Assembly: GCA_028554795.2 (NCBI GenBank)
Contig: CM068842.1
Span: forward strand, 49,621,574-49,685,573
Source of the DNA: Sinohyriopsis cumingii
Lineage: Eukaryota > Mollusca > Bivalvia > Unionida > Unionidae
DNA: 64,000 bases
Reading direction: 5' to 3'
Shown here: piece by piece, positions 1 through 12,700 of the stretch
Layout of the letters: every line of letters begins with the position of its first letter
Numbering within the stretch: position 1 is the stretch's first letter
The notes under the pieces: generated by a model
The model's database searches: none
Seen by the model: the letters and a program-made list of their open reading frames with translations, nothing else
Told to the model about the DNA's origin: nothing
Position numbers and translations under genes: made by a program

Positions 1-354
1 AATCCCTACTTTCTACTTCATGTAGAGGAGGGGGAAGAGACACCAGAAACGGAGAACCCAACTGAAGAAAGTCTGGTTGACTTCATAGGGATCAAACTTC
101 TCACATCAACACCGGCACCAAAAAAGGAAACTAACCAGCTCCTCCCATCGTTCACTCGCCATAATTCTAAATTGATAATATAATTATGAATAAAATAAAA
201 AATGATAAAAACTGGACACACGAAGCTAAAGTATACACAAGACAACCAGGATAAATTTGATGAAGTTTTTGCCATCCCTACATAAAGACTATATATATAG
301 CATACATACAATATAGCAATAACACATATAGCACACATGGGACATAGATCTTTC

Positions 355-545
355 TATCCTGACACCAGGCCAACGAGTCCTAACACTAATCTCTTAATGC
401 TGAGTGCCAAGTGAGGCAGCTGTTAGTACCAAACGTTTTTGGAATGACTTGGCCATGGTTTGATCCCATGACCTCCTGCATCCGAAGCAGATGCTCTAAG
501 CACTTAGGCCACCAGAGAGGTCTACGTCATAAGCAAGACCATCTC
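355..545 (-). mobile_element. tRNA-derived SINE, family 2 (5' part)
   Basis: Reverse complement has a tRNA-like head with a B-box-like GGTTTGATC-type core, followed by the body shared with 7587-7905, 17170-17440 and 28683-28935 (taagaggttagtgttaggac and related sequence). The 3' CA-rich tail seen in other copies is missing. Confidence 0.6.
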
Positions 546-1269
546 ATTATGTGTGCAAATCATGTGCATCATGTAATCTATCCAAAATATCGATGCTACA
601 AGCTCACATTTCATGTCTGATTAAAACTGGATCAGAAATATGGCTTTCAAAGTGCCAACATCCATGAACTATCAACTGCAAGATCACTTCATTAATATGC
701 ATGAATCTTGCTCATTATCCATGTATGATACACGCCATATTCTTGATTCAAACTGGATCAGAAATATGAACACTACAGTGATAACAAACAATTACTAACA
801 GATGATGCACAATGGATACAAGCCAAAACCTTAAGATTACTTATTGTCAGGTGAGCTAACATGCCTAAAAAATTGTCAAGTTAGTAGAAACATTGCACAG
901 CATACTTTCTTTCCCAAATGTATTAATACTGTATTATATTTGGTAAATTATGAAACTGTCAGTTTATAAGCTGACAACTGGCATTGATAATTCTGATATG
1001 GATACCAAATGTTAACTCTGAAAATTAGTGATAAATAGTACACCTGTATATATGGCTGTTCATTTGGTACAATTCATGTTCCAGTAGGTTACAAGTTTTT
1101 ATTCTGAGAAATGTCCTATTTGTAGTGGCAAGAAAAAATGAGAACAAATTAAAACAAGATGTGCAAGTGGGCTTGATATCATTCACCTGCCTGACATCTA
1201 CCAAATGTTCACAATGAAATCTGGAACAAGAGAATACTTTCCGCAAATATTTCTTCCGTTATCCTGTTG
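546..1269. other. No gene or recognisable element
   Basis: AT-rich sequence on the outer side of the ZNHIT3 3' end. Short open frames have no recognisable motifs or splice structure. The sentence-like phrase aactggatcagaaatatg occurs twice (about 624 and 750), hinting at a weak local duplication. Confidence 0.5.
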
Positions 1270-2060
1270 AAACAAATCTTTCAATGTTTCTCCCGTTTTG
1301 CATCTTCATCCATATCAGATGGGAAATCAGTATCATTTATCCAATACTGAAAGGCTGCTGTGCAGAATACTTTGTCAAGTTTGGCAGTTATCAAGAATTT
1401 TTATTGATTTTTTTGTTTTTAGTATCGATGACCCTATTTTATGGTACATCAGCATCGTTTGTCCAATACTTAAAGTCCTCTATGCCAAATTCTGTTTAGC
1501 AGTTGTTCAGAAAGGCAGCCATATTTGATAATGGATCTGTATCATTTCTTTAAATGTGAAAGGCCTTAGGAAGTTTTCTGTCAGATTTGGTCAAATTCTG
1601 TTAAGCTACTTTTAGCAAGGTACTTAATGTTTGGATATTTTTCACAGCCAAGCCTCTTTTAAAATCAGATTGGCATCATCATATATACTTAAAATCGCTT
1701 TATGCCATGATACTTACTGTAAGAAACCTTTTAAATAATTTTCTGTTCTAGCAATGACAGTAATATTTAGTGCTGAAGTAGCATCATCATTTATATAAAT
1801 TTGAATGCCCTAATATTGCATGAAAGTTTCCTGTCGAATTTGGTCAAATTCTGCTGAGAAGTTTCTAAGAAGTTGTATGATGTTTTAATACCGCTTTTAA
1901 AATGCTGACCTTATTTGATGACTGACTGGCATCATTTGCACCAACTAAAATGGCCTTTATGCTACGATGCTGACATATTTTTAAAAAGAATTCTGTTACA
2001 TGGGAAGAGTAATTAACTCTAACATAAATACTGTGTATGTGAAAATGTTTGAAACTGACT
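1270..2060. repeat. Diffuse tandem array, period roughly 110-190 bp
   Basis: Degenerate units recur with phrases such as tttggtcaaattctgtt, followed by an agaagtt stretch and a ggcatcattt stretch. The same phrases recur at 4560-5960. Units are too diverged for a firm copy number by eye. Confidence 0.55.
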
Positions 2061-2509
2061 AAAAATTCTGTTTAATTCAGTTTACAATGCATCTTCAATT
2101 ACTCTGTAATGTTCTGCTCCAGAGTTTCATACTTTACAAATGGCTTGATTTTAAATAATAAAAAAAATATTCTCAGAGTGATTTTGGTTTTGTAAACAGG
2201 TTTATCATAATACTGGAAATTCTCCATGAAACGCAGGGTCTACCAGATGTTTACCACATTCTATATTGTCATTTTAGTAACAGACGTTGTCAATTATAGC
2301 TTGGATTGTTTTGGAAATTAAGTTTTGTTCTGCATCCCAGTTTTCCCTTTGTGTCTTAATGTTTTTTTAATGCAATCTTGTTTATTTAGAAATTATTTAT
2401 TCGTGCTATAAGATCATGAGGCAGAATCATTTGTTGTGTTCAGTGCTAAATTTTGGCTGAAATTATTTAATTCTAATTATTCTTCTCTGGACATACAAAG
2501 TGCTCGTTA

Positions 2510-2890
2510 ATATTCTTGACTTCACTATAATATTCTTGCAAAGGGACATCAACTAGGAATTATAGTGAAATCAAACAAGGAAACCTTCGATTATATTAAT
2601 GTGATTCAACAAAAGACTGAAGACACATCAATACAATTCAGGCCATTGTTACATTAGAGACTGCAGGCCACTACAGGCACATCAACACCTTCACCATTGG
2701 AAATTATTTGAAATACCACTATAGTTTATTCAGAATTTTATTCATTAGGACTTGTATTAGAAAATCTAGGATTATTTGGTTCGAATTTGCAATACTATAA
2801 GTTATATTTACAATTTTGCTTTGTATTTTAGGGAAATAAAATATGTTGAATTTTACAAAACTTGTTGGTTCTCACTCTTTTCTTGCTACT
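2510..2890 (+). repeat. Dispersed repeat, copy 1 (3' end of an unidentified element)
   Basis: Shares order and wording with 37600-37990: gtgattcaacaa, then cattaggact, then gggaaataaa, and a closing aaaacttgttg followed by a tctcactctttt-like stretch. Probably the end of a retroelement; the family was not identified. It starts after a short match, tataatattcttgcaa, repeated in inverted form nearby. Confidence 0.5.
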
Positions 2891-3778
2891 TAGTTTAAGA
2901 CCATAGAATCATAATAACATTTTGGGTTAGAGATTATGCAGTCTGGGCTTACTTCAGTTGTGCATTTCTAAAATAATGGCAGCTCCACTTGGTAATTTTT
3001 ACTTCCTAGACATCAGTAAGGCAGCCAATATAACACCAAATACAACAAAATATCATGTAATGCTATTGTTAACTTGGAAAACATGCATTAAAAAAGTTCA
3101 GAAGAGTGATTGAAGACAGATGCAGCAAAGAGAAAAACGATGTTCAGCTAAAAATGGTTAGACCTAAATTACCTCCAGTACAGTTTCAGAAATTGCACTT
3201 CCAAACCACATGAAGCACAGTGGCTTACTTTTTTTCTCAATTTCATGTGGTGAAAGCAATTATCTTTCCTGCCATAAGACATAATCAAATCAACACATGA
3301 TATCCAATAAACACAACTGCTGTCTTTCCTGCTTTTGTTCATGAATCTGAATTCTCCTTTTCACAGTTCTGTGATGATTATTTAAAATTTTTAAGTGGCT
3401 TATTGTCCTTTTGCCTTTAAAATATATAGTTTACTAGACACCATTTCCAGAAAATACTAATAACACTTTAATCCTGATGATGTTTTGCATGAAAAAATAT
3501 GTGCAGTTTCAAGCATCTAAGGTACTACTGTAAAGTTAGTCTGGTCTCCTGACCAATTCCACTGCATCTAATGAGAAACCTTTATCAAGATCAAACATGG
3601 ATAAGCCAGCATCTGGATTTAACTGCAAGGATATTTTCAAAATTGTTGTTATTATTCTGTAAGTTTCTAATTCAAGGGTCATTTCAGTCAATCTTATAGT
3701 CAAATCATTAGAGTCGGCAGGTCTGTACTCTCATATTGTCTACTCTGGCAAAACTAACTTTTCCTATTTTCATAACTG
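2891..3778. other. No gene recognised
   Basis: AT-rich spacer between a dispersed repeat and a minisatellite. No coding signature, RNA gene or strong repeat was seen. Confidence 0.5.
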
Positions 3779-4220
3779 CTCAGGCTAGTTACTTTGCATT
3801 AGTAAAAGTTTATTTCTCAGGCACAGGAGCAATAACTTTAACTGTTGTTTCTCAGGCTAATTACTTTGGGTCAGTAAAAGTTTATTTCTCAGGTACAGGA
3901 TCAATAACATTAACTAACTTGTTTCTCAGACTACTTACATTGGGTTAGTAAACGTTTATTTCTCAGGCACAGGAGCAATAACTTTAACTGTTGTTTTTCA
4001 GGCTACTTACTTTGGGTTAGTAAAAGTTTATTTCTCAGGCACAGGAGCAAAAACTTTAACTGTTGTTTCTCAGGCTACTTACTTTGGGTTAGTAAAAGTT
4101 TATTTCTCAGGCACAGGAGCAATAACTTTAACTAACTGTTGTTTCTCAGGCTACTTACTTTGGGTCAGTAAAAGTTTATTTCTCAGGCACAGGAGCAGTA
4201 ACTTTAACTAACTGTTGTTT
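3779..4220 (+). repeat. 72-76 bp minisatellite, six copies
   Basis: Six head-to-tail units, each with ctcaggctacttactttggg, gtaaaagtttatttctcagg and ggagcaataactttaact. Copies 1, 3 and 4 are 72 bp; others carry an extra 2-4 bp taac block. Because 72 is a multiple of three, a frame through the first units (3736-3948) stays open, but there is no other sign of a gene. Each unit holds two diverged halves beginning tctcagg. Confidence 0.85.
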
Positions 4221-4559
4221 CCCTAATATCACTTACAAAGAAACTTCTATCAAAGTACATACAAATAGCATAGTGGTACACCAACATTTTCTCCAATGTG
4301 CTTGTTGCCAATGCACAGAACTTCACCTTATACCTGTCCCTCTTTCAGAAGTATTTAATATATGAGCAACAGAACTATAACTGCACTGCTACAGACGGAC
4401 ATGACTCCATCTGGCAACCAAAAGTGAGATGTCCCATTTTACTTCTTCATACTTTCTGAAAAATATGTATCCAATAAAAATTCTTAATTTAAAAGAAAAT
4501 TTTGTTCATTTTAAACTTGTTAAACTCCCATTTTTCTTCTGAAAAGAAGATTTAACTTG

Positions 4560-5960
4560 CAAAAACATGAAGACCTCTTAGTTAGGTTCCTTTATGTTAA
4601 ATTTGGTCAAATTCTATTGAAGGGTGTTTCAGAAGGTTATTTAAAAGTTTTCAATTTTAAGAAAATGCATAAATATTTGATGGTGGATTGGAACAATCAG
4701 AAAAAATCTGCAAGATCTTCATGCCAAGATGCTTCCCATTAAATTTGGCCAAATTCTGTCCAGTAGTTCTTGAGAAGTTGTTTAAAGTTTGTTACAAATT
4801 TAGTAACTCTGGTGGCCATATCTGTCAGATAGGGAATTTTCGGAATGAGTTTGAAGGGATGCTTTTTTGCCTAATTTCATCAGATATTAAACATGTTTTT
4901 TGAGAACATGTAAGATGCATAAAATTTAAAGCTATCTATGCTACGATGCTTCCTGTCAAGTTTGATTATATTCTGTTGAGGTCAGTTTCACAAGTCATTG
5001 GAAAAGTCCGTCTTTTTTTCAGTAATGGCAGTCATATCTGATTGACATCCGTTTGATTTATGCAAGGATGCTTTCAATCAAACTTGGTATAATCTTCTTG
5101 ACCATTGTTTGAATAAATTCCTTTTAAGAGTTTTACATTTTCAGCCATGGTGGCAGGCTTATTAGATAGCAAAGTGGCAAAATTTAAAGATGTTTGAAAA
5201 AGACCTACATGCTAGGATGATTTGTGTCAAATTTCAACAAATTCGGTTCAGCAAATTCTGATAATATGTAAATTGCATAAAACTGAAAGCCATTTATACG
5301 TGGATGCATAAAATCTTGTCAAATTTTGTTTATGGTTTTTGAGAACAAGTCATGAAAGGTTTTACTATTTTTAGTCCCATCAGCCATAATTCATGGTTGT
5401 TCTGCGTTATTTGAAGAAAAAAATTTAACAGTTTCTTTTCAGGATGCTGTCCATCAAATTTGGTAAATGTTGCTGAGTGGTTCATCAAAAGTTGTTTAAA
5501 TGTTTTTCTAATTTTAGTAATGGTAGCTATATTCAACAAATTATTGATAATGCTTGAATAAATTTTAGTTTTGTGCCAGGTTACTTTGCTTCAAATTTTA
5601 TTTTTAGAATGCTGTTGAACAGTTCTTGAAAATAATTAATTCTAAGCTTCATTTATTTTTAATAATGGTGGCCATATCTGAGGGTGGATTGGCATCACCT
5701 GAATAAATTTGTATGAACTTGTGCGACAATGCTTTTGGTCAAAATTGGTGAAATTCTGTTATGCAGTACTTTAAAAAAGTAATTTAAAGTTTTATATATT
5801 TACTTGAAGTAATTGTGACCAACTTCCATGGTGAATCAGTATTATATAAACAAATCAGAAAGAGTGTTATACCAGGATGCTTACTGTCAAGTTTGGTTAA
5901 ATTATGTTCAGTGGATTATGAAATATTAATAATAATTGTGAACAGATGACAGCCATTTGA
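4560..5960. repeat. Diffuse tandem array, period about 150-200 bp
   Basis: At least seven diverged units repeat the order: caggatgct, gtcaaatttggt, caaattctgtt, agttgttt, aaagtttt, ttttagtaatgg, gccatatctg. It belongs to the same family as 1270-2060. No coding function is apparent. Confidence 0.65.
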
Positions 5961-6554
5961 GGTAAAACTGCATCATACATTCATCAAAGATGTACCAGAC
6001 AAATAGAAGGAATACATGATTACCATGTATACTCTGAAAGCTTCCTGCAATGATAATACATTCTTTGTCAACAACTTTCTGAGTAACCCATTTATGGCAC
6101 TACTTAGAAAGTAAATGATAATGTCTCTGAGTAAAATGGAAAACCTTGTTTAATGAAAACTCAAATGTATTGTAGAAACCTTTGTATTTTATGCATATAC
6201 ACATTGAAAGGAGGAAGTTGAGAATCTGCATCACTTTCCTCATTACACTCTCCAATTCCAAAAATTATTATCTATTTTAAATTAATTTAATGTTACATTT
6301 CAGATATACAATGACTGAGAAATTCAATTTTTTTAATTCCACTGGAAATTAACCATATATCGACTAACCAGAGATGTAATGTTTTGATAGGACACTTCAA
6401 ACAGAGCATTCAACATGTTTCTTTCTGAGAATATTAAATTCAATTAGAACACCCAACAGGTTTTGTCTGAGAATATTAAATCATTTCTTCATTCTGTGGT
6501 CAGATGAAAGCCCTATAGGATCAAGATTTTGATTCCATAAAAGGAAATCTTTCT
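5961..6554 (-). other. Region downstream of ZNHIT3 stop, presumed 3' UTR and flank
   Basis: The ZNHIT3 message must end here or further left. No strong AATAAA is evident immediately after the stop. No other feature was seen apart from a short duplication (ttctgagaatattaaattc near 6420 and 6465). Confidence 0.4.
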
Positions 6555-6730
6555 TCAACTAGCCGCCTCTGGATTTCCAATGATGCGCAGACACTCATCT
6601 GCAAATTCCTGGAATATTGGTTCTTGCATGGCTGCCTCCATCAGCTGACCTGGGCGCTTTGTTGTCATGCCAACCATGATGTCACGCAGGTGTGGATTTT
6701 CCAGTATTGCCAGTAGTTCAGGTGATTTAC
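6555..6730 (-). CDS. ZNHIT3: ZNHIT3 exon 5 (C-terminal domain and stop)
   Basis: A 176-nt terminal coding exon, acceptor ttccag at 6732-6731, stop TGA at 6557-6555. It carries the diagnostic ZNHIT3 C-terminus: SPELLAILENPHLRDIM, then the helix MQEPIFQEFADECL. The 3' UTR extends to lower coordinates; its polyadenylation site was not determined. Confidence 0.94.
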
Positions 6731-9700
6731 CTGGAATTCATCCATAACAAAACAATGATTTATTCTGGTACAAGATAAAGTTATAACTCATATGGACAGA
6801 TTCTGTTTATTTCTATTATTATTATGTCATAAGGGCCATGATTTATTTACACTTTTGTAATTAAAGGAACAAATTCACATATTGGTACAAGAGTAAATAC
6901 TTTTGATTATATCCATAAAATCAAAAAGTTTCTAATCGTTACTAAAATAACTATTATATAGTATTTAATTTTTGATTTCTTTTTACTTGCTTTTTTAAAA
7001 TGTTGATATTTTTTTAAACCAATTAATTAAAAACTAATGCTACAAAAGCGGCTTAATATACTGTTTTGACTTGTGGATACATCATTTTAAATTTTTACGA
7101 ATGTACCAGATGCACAAAGAATAGCCAGTGAAACTTTACCCCCCAAAGCTAAGTGCTTTTTATTTTTCTGAATATGGATTAGTCAACTAACTTAAAATAT
7201 ATGAAACTTCTGTCAATCAATCATGAAATGTACTGTATAAGAAACTGTAATCAAAATGTTCTGGTCCAGATATAATCTTAACATTCTGAGGCTGAGTTTC
7301 CATGCCATCTAATCCAAAAACATGCTCTGAAAAGTAATATCACTTGTGATTGGCCACAATGAAATCACAAGCTCAAGAGTTTTATTTTACACGCTGTATC
7401 TCATGCTGAGAAACAACGTGCCCAATACATAAAGCTAATTATTTACCCAATCTTTCCAGGGCTTCTTGTGAGACTTTATCCTCAGTGTCAAATTCTAATG
7501 ACTGCCCTTCATTACCTGGAATTAAGAAAAAAATAGCATTGATTCTAATGAAAATATGATAAGTGATAAGTCAAAAGGACTGCTTCAGTGGCCTAAGTAG
7601 TTAGAGAATCCACCTCAGATGCGAGTTTGAACCCCAGCCGACTCATACCAAAGACTTATAAAAATGGTACAAGCAACTCCCTCACTAGGTGCTCAGCATT
7701 AAGAGGTTAGTGTTAGGACTGGTCATCCTCATGTCAGGATAATGTGACTGGATGGGACATCATGCTACATGTCTGCGGCATGATGCCCCAGTGCTTAACA
7801 TCACTATAAACTGCCAGACTGCAGACAACATAGTGATATGACTAAACATATTTTAAACCTCTGTTAAAAATCCAAATCACACACACACATACACACAAAG
7901 AGTCTAAGATTGAAGCCATAAGTATCATACATACTCGCTTAAATGCAACTGCAAAAACCCAGATTTACAACTGCATAATGTGCCAGCAGATCTGGGTCTA
8001 TTCTGTTTGTTAGGAGTAATCAATAGAACAAACAACACAGACCCTGATGTGCTGGCACATTATGTAATGTCAGATTCCCGTCTATGTTATATGCAGTTTG
8101 ACTCAACCAAGCAAGTATATACAGTAGGTGCTGTGAATTCATTACTTTGCATGATATTGTTTTTCATGGTTCCAAAAAACATTTTTTTATATATTAAATT
8201 CTTGGATTTGGTTAAGGTGTCCAACTCTTTCAACTCTTTTGACAAAAGGATCCTTACTGGTTTAGACTTTAAATTTGTACTTTATAGCAATCACAAAATA
8301 AGAAAAATTGTATCCGACAAAAAAAAGGAGTGAATTCACAGTAAATTTCAGGAAGGCAAATCTTTTCATGATTTCATAAGGGCCATGAATTTTGTACTCT
8401 TTTGGTTATTTTTCATAACTAGAAGAAAAATGAACATCTCAGTACTTGAGATAATACATTTTATTATAGCCATAAGATTAAATTGTTTCTAATTACTAAA
8501 TATGAATAATGAATCATAACCAGTATTGCAAATACTTTGACAAAGTTAAATTTGAAAGACCTAACTGTTGTCATCCAATCCTAAAAAAATAATTAGAATT
8601 AACTTTAAAGTGATCACAGGCACAATTAAATGATATGGTATTTGTTTTAGTTCGCAAAATGTTTTGTCATTATTCTGCACCATACAGTACATTTCTCAAC
8701 CACACTAATTACTATCATTGACCTTATTATGTAGATACTAAAAAATAATTACTTTTCCCTCTGTCCTGACAAGTTCCTTAACTAATAAAAATAAAAATAA
8801 AAATAAAAAATAGTTTGACCATAATTCATGTAATTTTGCGTACCCTCTAATAATTCAAAAACGATCTGTCCATAAATATCACAATTAATTAAATGTATAG
8901 TTGTTCACCCATACATAATATTTTCATAAGATTCTTTAAACTTTTGTACAAAAAAGCTTCAATGAGAAAATTTACATTTGCAAAAAAACATTATATTGAC
9001 CAAAGCCATCGGTCTTGCAGTCGAAAAACACCAAAAGTCAATTGGACCAGTGTATAATATTACTAAAATTAAAATTAAAATTTAAATTATTTAACAATTT
9101 TGCTGTTATTTACAGAATCTAAAAATACCTTCTTGCAGCGGCTGATGACCATCTGGGATGTTTCTCAATGTCTGTGTATCTGTTTTCTGTATAGGTTGAC
9201 AAGACTTAGCTGGAAAGAAAATACCAAGTCAGTCTTTTTCAGCAGTTCTAAATAAACCTCAAAAGTTGTTCAGAGTGACTTAATTTTGGTTTTAACATGC
9301 ATCAGGGTCTATTCTGGGATGAAAATCATGCTGAAAAATTACAGTATGTGCAAAAGTCATTCATTATGTTTTCAAGCTCAACCTTTATTTCTTTTTTAAA
9401 TTCCTCCTATAGTCAGGAAACAAACAAACTGACATTTTTCTTCAAATGGAGGGGTGCATTCCCAACCACAAATTCTGAGTTCAAGAACATACCCGAATAT
9501 ATATCCAAATATATTCACACACTGTAAAGTTTGTAGTAAAAAAGCAAATGGGTAAAGTCACAACAACCTTTTTTTGGTATGCAAGGGACACATCTTCACA
9601 TCCACATGCACTTTTAAGTCTTAAAAGTTATATACTGAAAGACAAATTACAGTTTGGAACCAGATAAGATTTCAAAATGAGTCTGAAGGACAAGATCCAG

Positions 9701-12700
9701 TGTTGTGCCTTGAAAACACCACTGCACAGCATTATACAAGGATTGTGCTACCACTTGTACCTAGTACTGGCAAGGACAGAAAAAGTCGATACAAGACCAC
9801 ATTTTACTGGTATAAATGCTGATGAACCTATCTATCAATGCATGGTTTATCACTTGCACAAAGTTAAGAAATTTATGTTATAAACAATACTTTTAAGTAA
9901 GAAAATGAGATGAACGAGTTTCTGACTTTTACAGGAGCTGCATTTATAATGGACACTGTTACAAGTCAATGCCTCAACACTATAGTTCATTCCACACAGC
10001 ATCACAAACTTTATCCTATCCATAATCAGTACATTTTCAGGTCAGCATCATTAAATGTAGCTAAAATTATATAATCATTTCACCTGAAGTATTTAAAATG
10101 CTGCATTGGGCAAACATTACCGTAATCTCATTGCAAATATTGTCACTGTCAGTCATCAACTTAATCCACACACTTTGAACAACTTTGGTTCAGAGTCCAC
10201 TTATAAAGTAAATAGTTGAAGTGTTTCCATGCATCACACAGAAATGTCTAGTATTATTCACTTGGTGTGGTTGAAAGCCTTCAACTTCGATATGGCTAGA
10301 TCACATGACTTAGTCATCTACAAAAAAATAAACACTTGGTTATTAATTTTCTTTTGAACCAGAGTAAATAAAAAGCACCAATGCCATACAAAATGAACTC
10401 CATAACAAAGAAATATCTCAATATTCAAGAGTCTTCAATGCAAATGGAATGAAGCAGAAAAAGTCTGTTTGGATTAATGTTTATGAAACAGAAAGATGAG
10501 TGCTTTAATTTTCGTAGCGTTTCATCTTGTATCAAATATCAAAACCTTGCAACCCATCAAAGCGATAAACCAACTCTCCTTCTGGAGCTATTTTGTTGCC
10601 GATAATCACAGATAAATATCAATGATATGGGAAAAGAAATATGTATAAGAATAAGTCAACTTCTTACAGACTTTGAAGTTGAGACAGTTAACTTTCAAGA
10701 CTTAAAACATGTTTACCGTTTCTCAGTACATGAATACTGACAGCCTCATCTTTTTCCAGTACAGAGGCAAACTTTATCAGTAAAATCTGCATATACCTGT
10801 ATAACAGAACCTCTGCTGCAGAAATACCCTGATACTACAAGCTTTTTAGTTTCTACTTTCACTTGTTTATTTTGTCTCCATAAGATAATGTTTTTAAGTA
10901 CAATTAGTAAAGCATCTGGCTGATATGATCTTATAATTGGTTCCAATACAGTACGTAGTGATGCAACACAAGCTCCATAATTGTATGGGAAATCTTAACA
11001 GTGACGCAGTCAAGTAATAAACTTCCAGACTGGTACAGTTTTGGTTAAGTATTAGAGATTCAGCCATCACTTTTAGTCATCACAATTTGTAATGGACTCA
11101 TCTATTACAAGAATCAGCATGGTGAAACAAATTTATCACTGATAATCCACCTGATTCTTTAGATGCAACATGAGAGATGCCAATCCAGACATTTTCAGGT
11201 TGGGCTGGAACATTTTTCTGAAATATTCTATGTAGATTTAAGATGCATATTTTATTTTAAAAAATCTTATATTTTATATAATTATAATACATTAGGAAGG
11301 AGTTAATCCATTTGCCCTAGAGTTGGCTTTATGTTTGGGCTCCTAACATATATGCAGCTTTGATCCCTGTGTGAGATGGGCTAAGACTGATGATGACACA
11401 GTTGTAAAGAAAAACATTTGCTACTGCATATCCAATGGCAGCAGAGTATAAAAATGTAATTATACATTTGCTGAGGAACTTGGACTATTACATTTCTGAT
11501 ACAGACTTTACCAGGTCAAATGCAGCCTTCCAAGACGAAAGGTCTTAGACCGAATGTTATATCAGATCCCCATCTCACTGCCTGGATGTCAGTCAGAAAA
11601 CAGTTTCACTCAAATGCTAGGCTGACAGTGACTGCCTTAACCTCGTGAACAGATATATGTAAGAAATATTCTTGGATTAATATGCTGAAAGCTGCAAAGA
11701 ATAATCAAGGAATCCAGGACGAATGAGCCCGAGCTGAAACATCATCGTATCCTTCTTTGATATAACATCTATCAAGATCCAAAATTTCCTTCTTTTTATC
11801 AGTTCAGAACATTTTGGGTAATGCTTCAACATTGTGATTGTTCAGATAACCTTTGGAAGAATGGTCCAATGAAGACAGTATTTTCAAAACAAAAGACTAA
11901 TTTCACATCAATAAGCACCTGTTTTTGGCCAGGAAGTTATCAAATGGTGCAAAGGAATGATATTTCCTGCTTGCACCACTGAAAGACAATTTTCCATTTC
12001 ACCATGAGGCCTTCAAAGTGGCAGGCCTTCTTACCTGAATGATTCTGTACACCATTTTGATTGCAAAAATGTTTTTTTTTCTTCCGAGGGCTTGTTCAGC
12101 ATGTCAAGGCTGGGTGGAAAATCTGCATGTAGAAGGATGAATTTTCTTGGGTATCTCAGCAGCTAGATTTTGGAGGTCGTTTATCAAAGATTTCTCCCAC
12201 TTCTTTGGAGCAATCATGATTTTTCTATACTCATGTTAAGTTGCCATTGATAAAACTTAGGAATCAGAGGGGTTGGGGAACAGCTTATGTAATGTGGCCA
12301 TTCCAAATCAGTGAAGTAGCATTGACTGACTGGCCTTTTCAGTCCACAGAACAAGGAGATAATAGTTGGGAGCCGGGGAGTCCATCTCTGTGCTGTGCAA
12401 AGAGGTCAACTAGCAGTTAACACCAAATGGAACAAATTAAAATGAAGACTGAGAAATGAGTGAATATCATTGCATGAATCACTTGATTCTGTCTGACAGC
12501 ACAGGTACTGGAGTAGTTATGTGGTAGAGCACTGGACTTCTAATACAATGATCATGGGTTAGCATAATGTGCAGGCAGATCGGGGTCTGCACTGTTTGTT
12601 AGGAGTAATCAGTGGAACAAATAGCATATGCCCTGATCTGCAGGCGCATCATGCTACGGCAAATCAAGATCTTTCTCGTTTGCAATCTGACTCAACTTAT

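Noticed and set aside
1..340. 106-residue minus-strand frame at the window edge
   Set aside because: Hydrophobic, low-complexity translation of AT-rich DNA without splice or domain support; truncated context prevents judgement.
7600..7640. tRNA gene
   Set aside because: A and B boxes are present, but the stretch is the head of a SINE with a body and tail; no cloverleaf acceptor stem. The same applies to 17395-17440, 58330-58410 and 61170-61250.
10560..10620. Minus-strand frame reading GNKIAPEGELVYRFDGLQGF before a stop
   Set aside because: It looks coding-like, but a stop lies just upstream and no acceptor precedes it, so it was not called as an exon.
10746..10990. Minus-strand frame FPYNYGACVASLRTVLEPII and following 60 residues
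   Set aside because: No recognised family and no supported splice junctions; possibly an old transposon.
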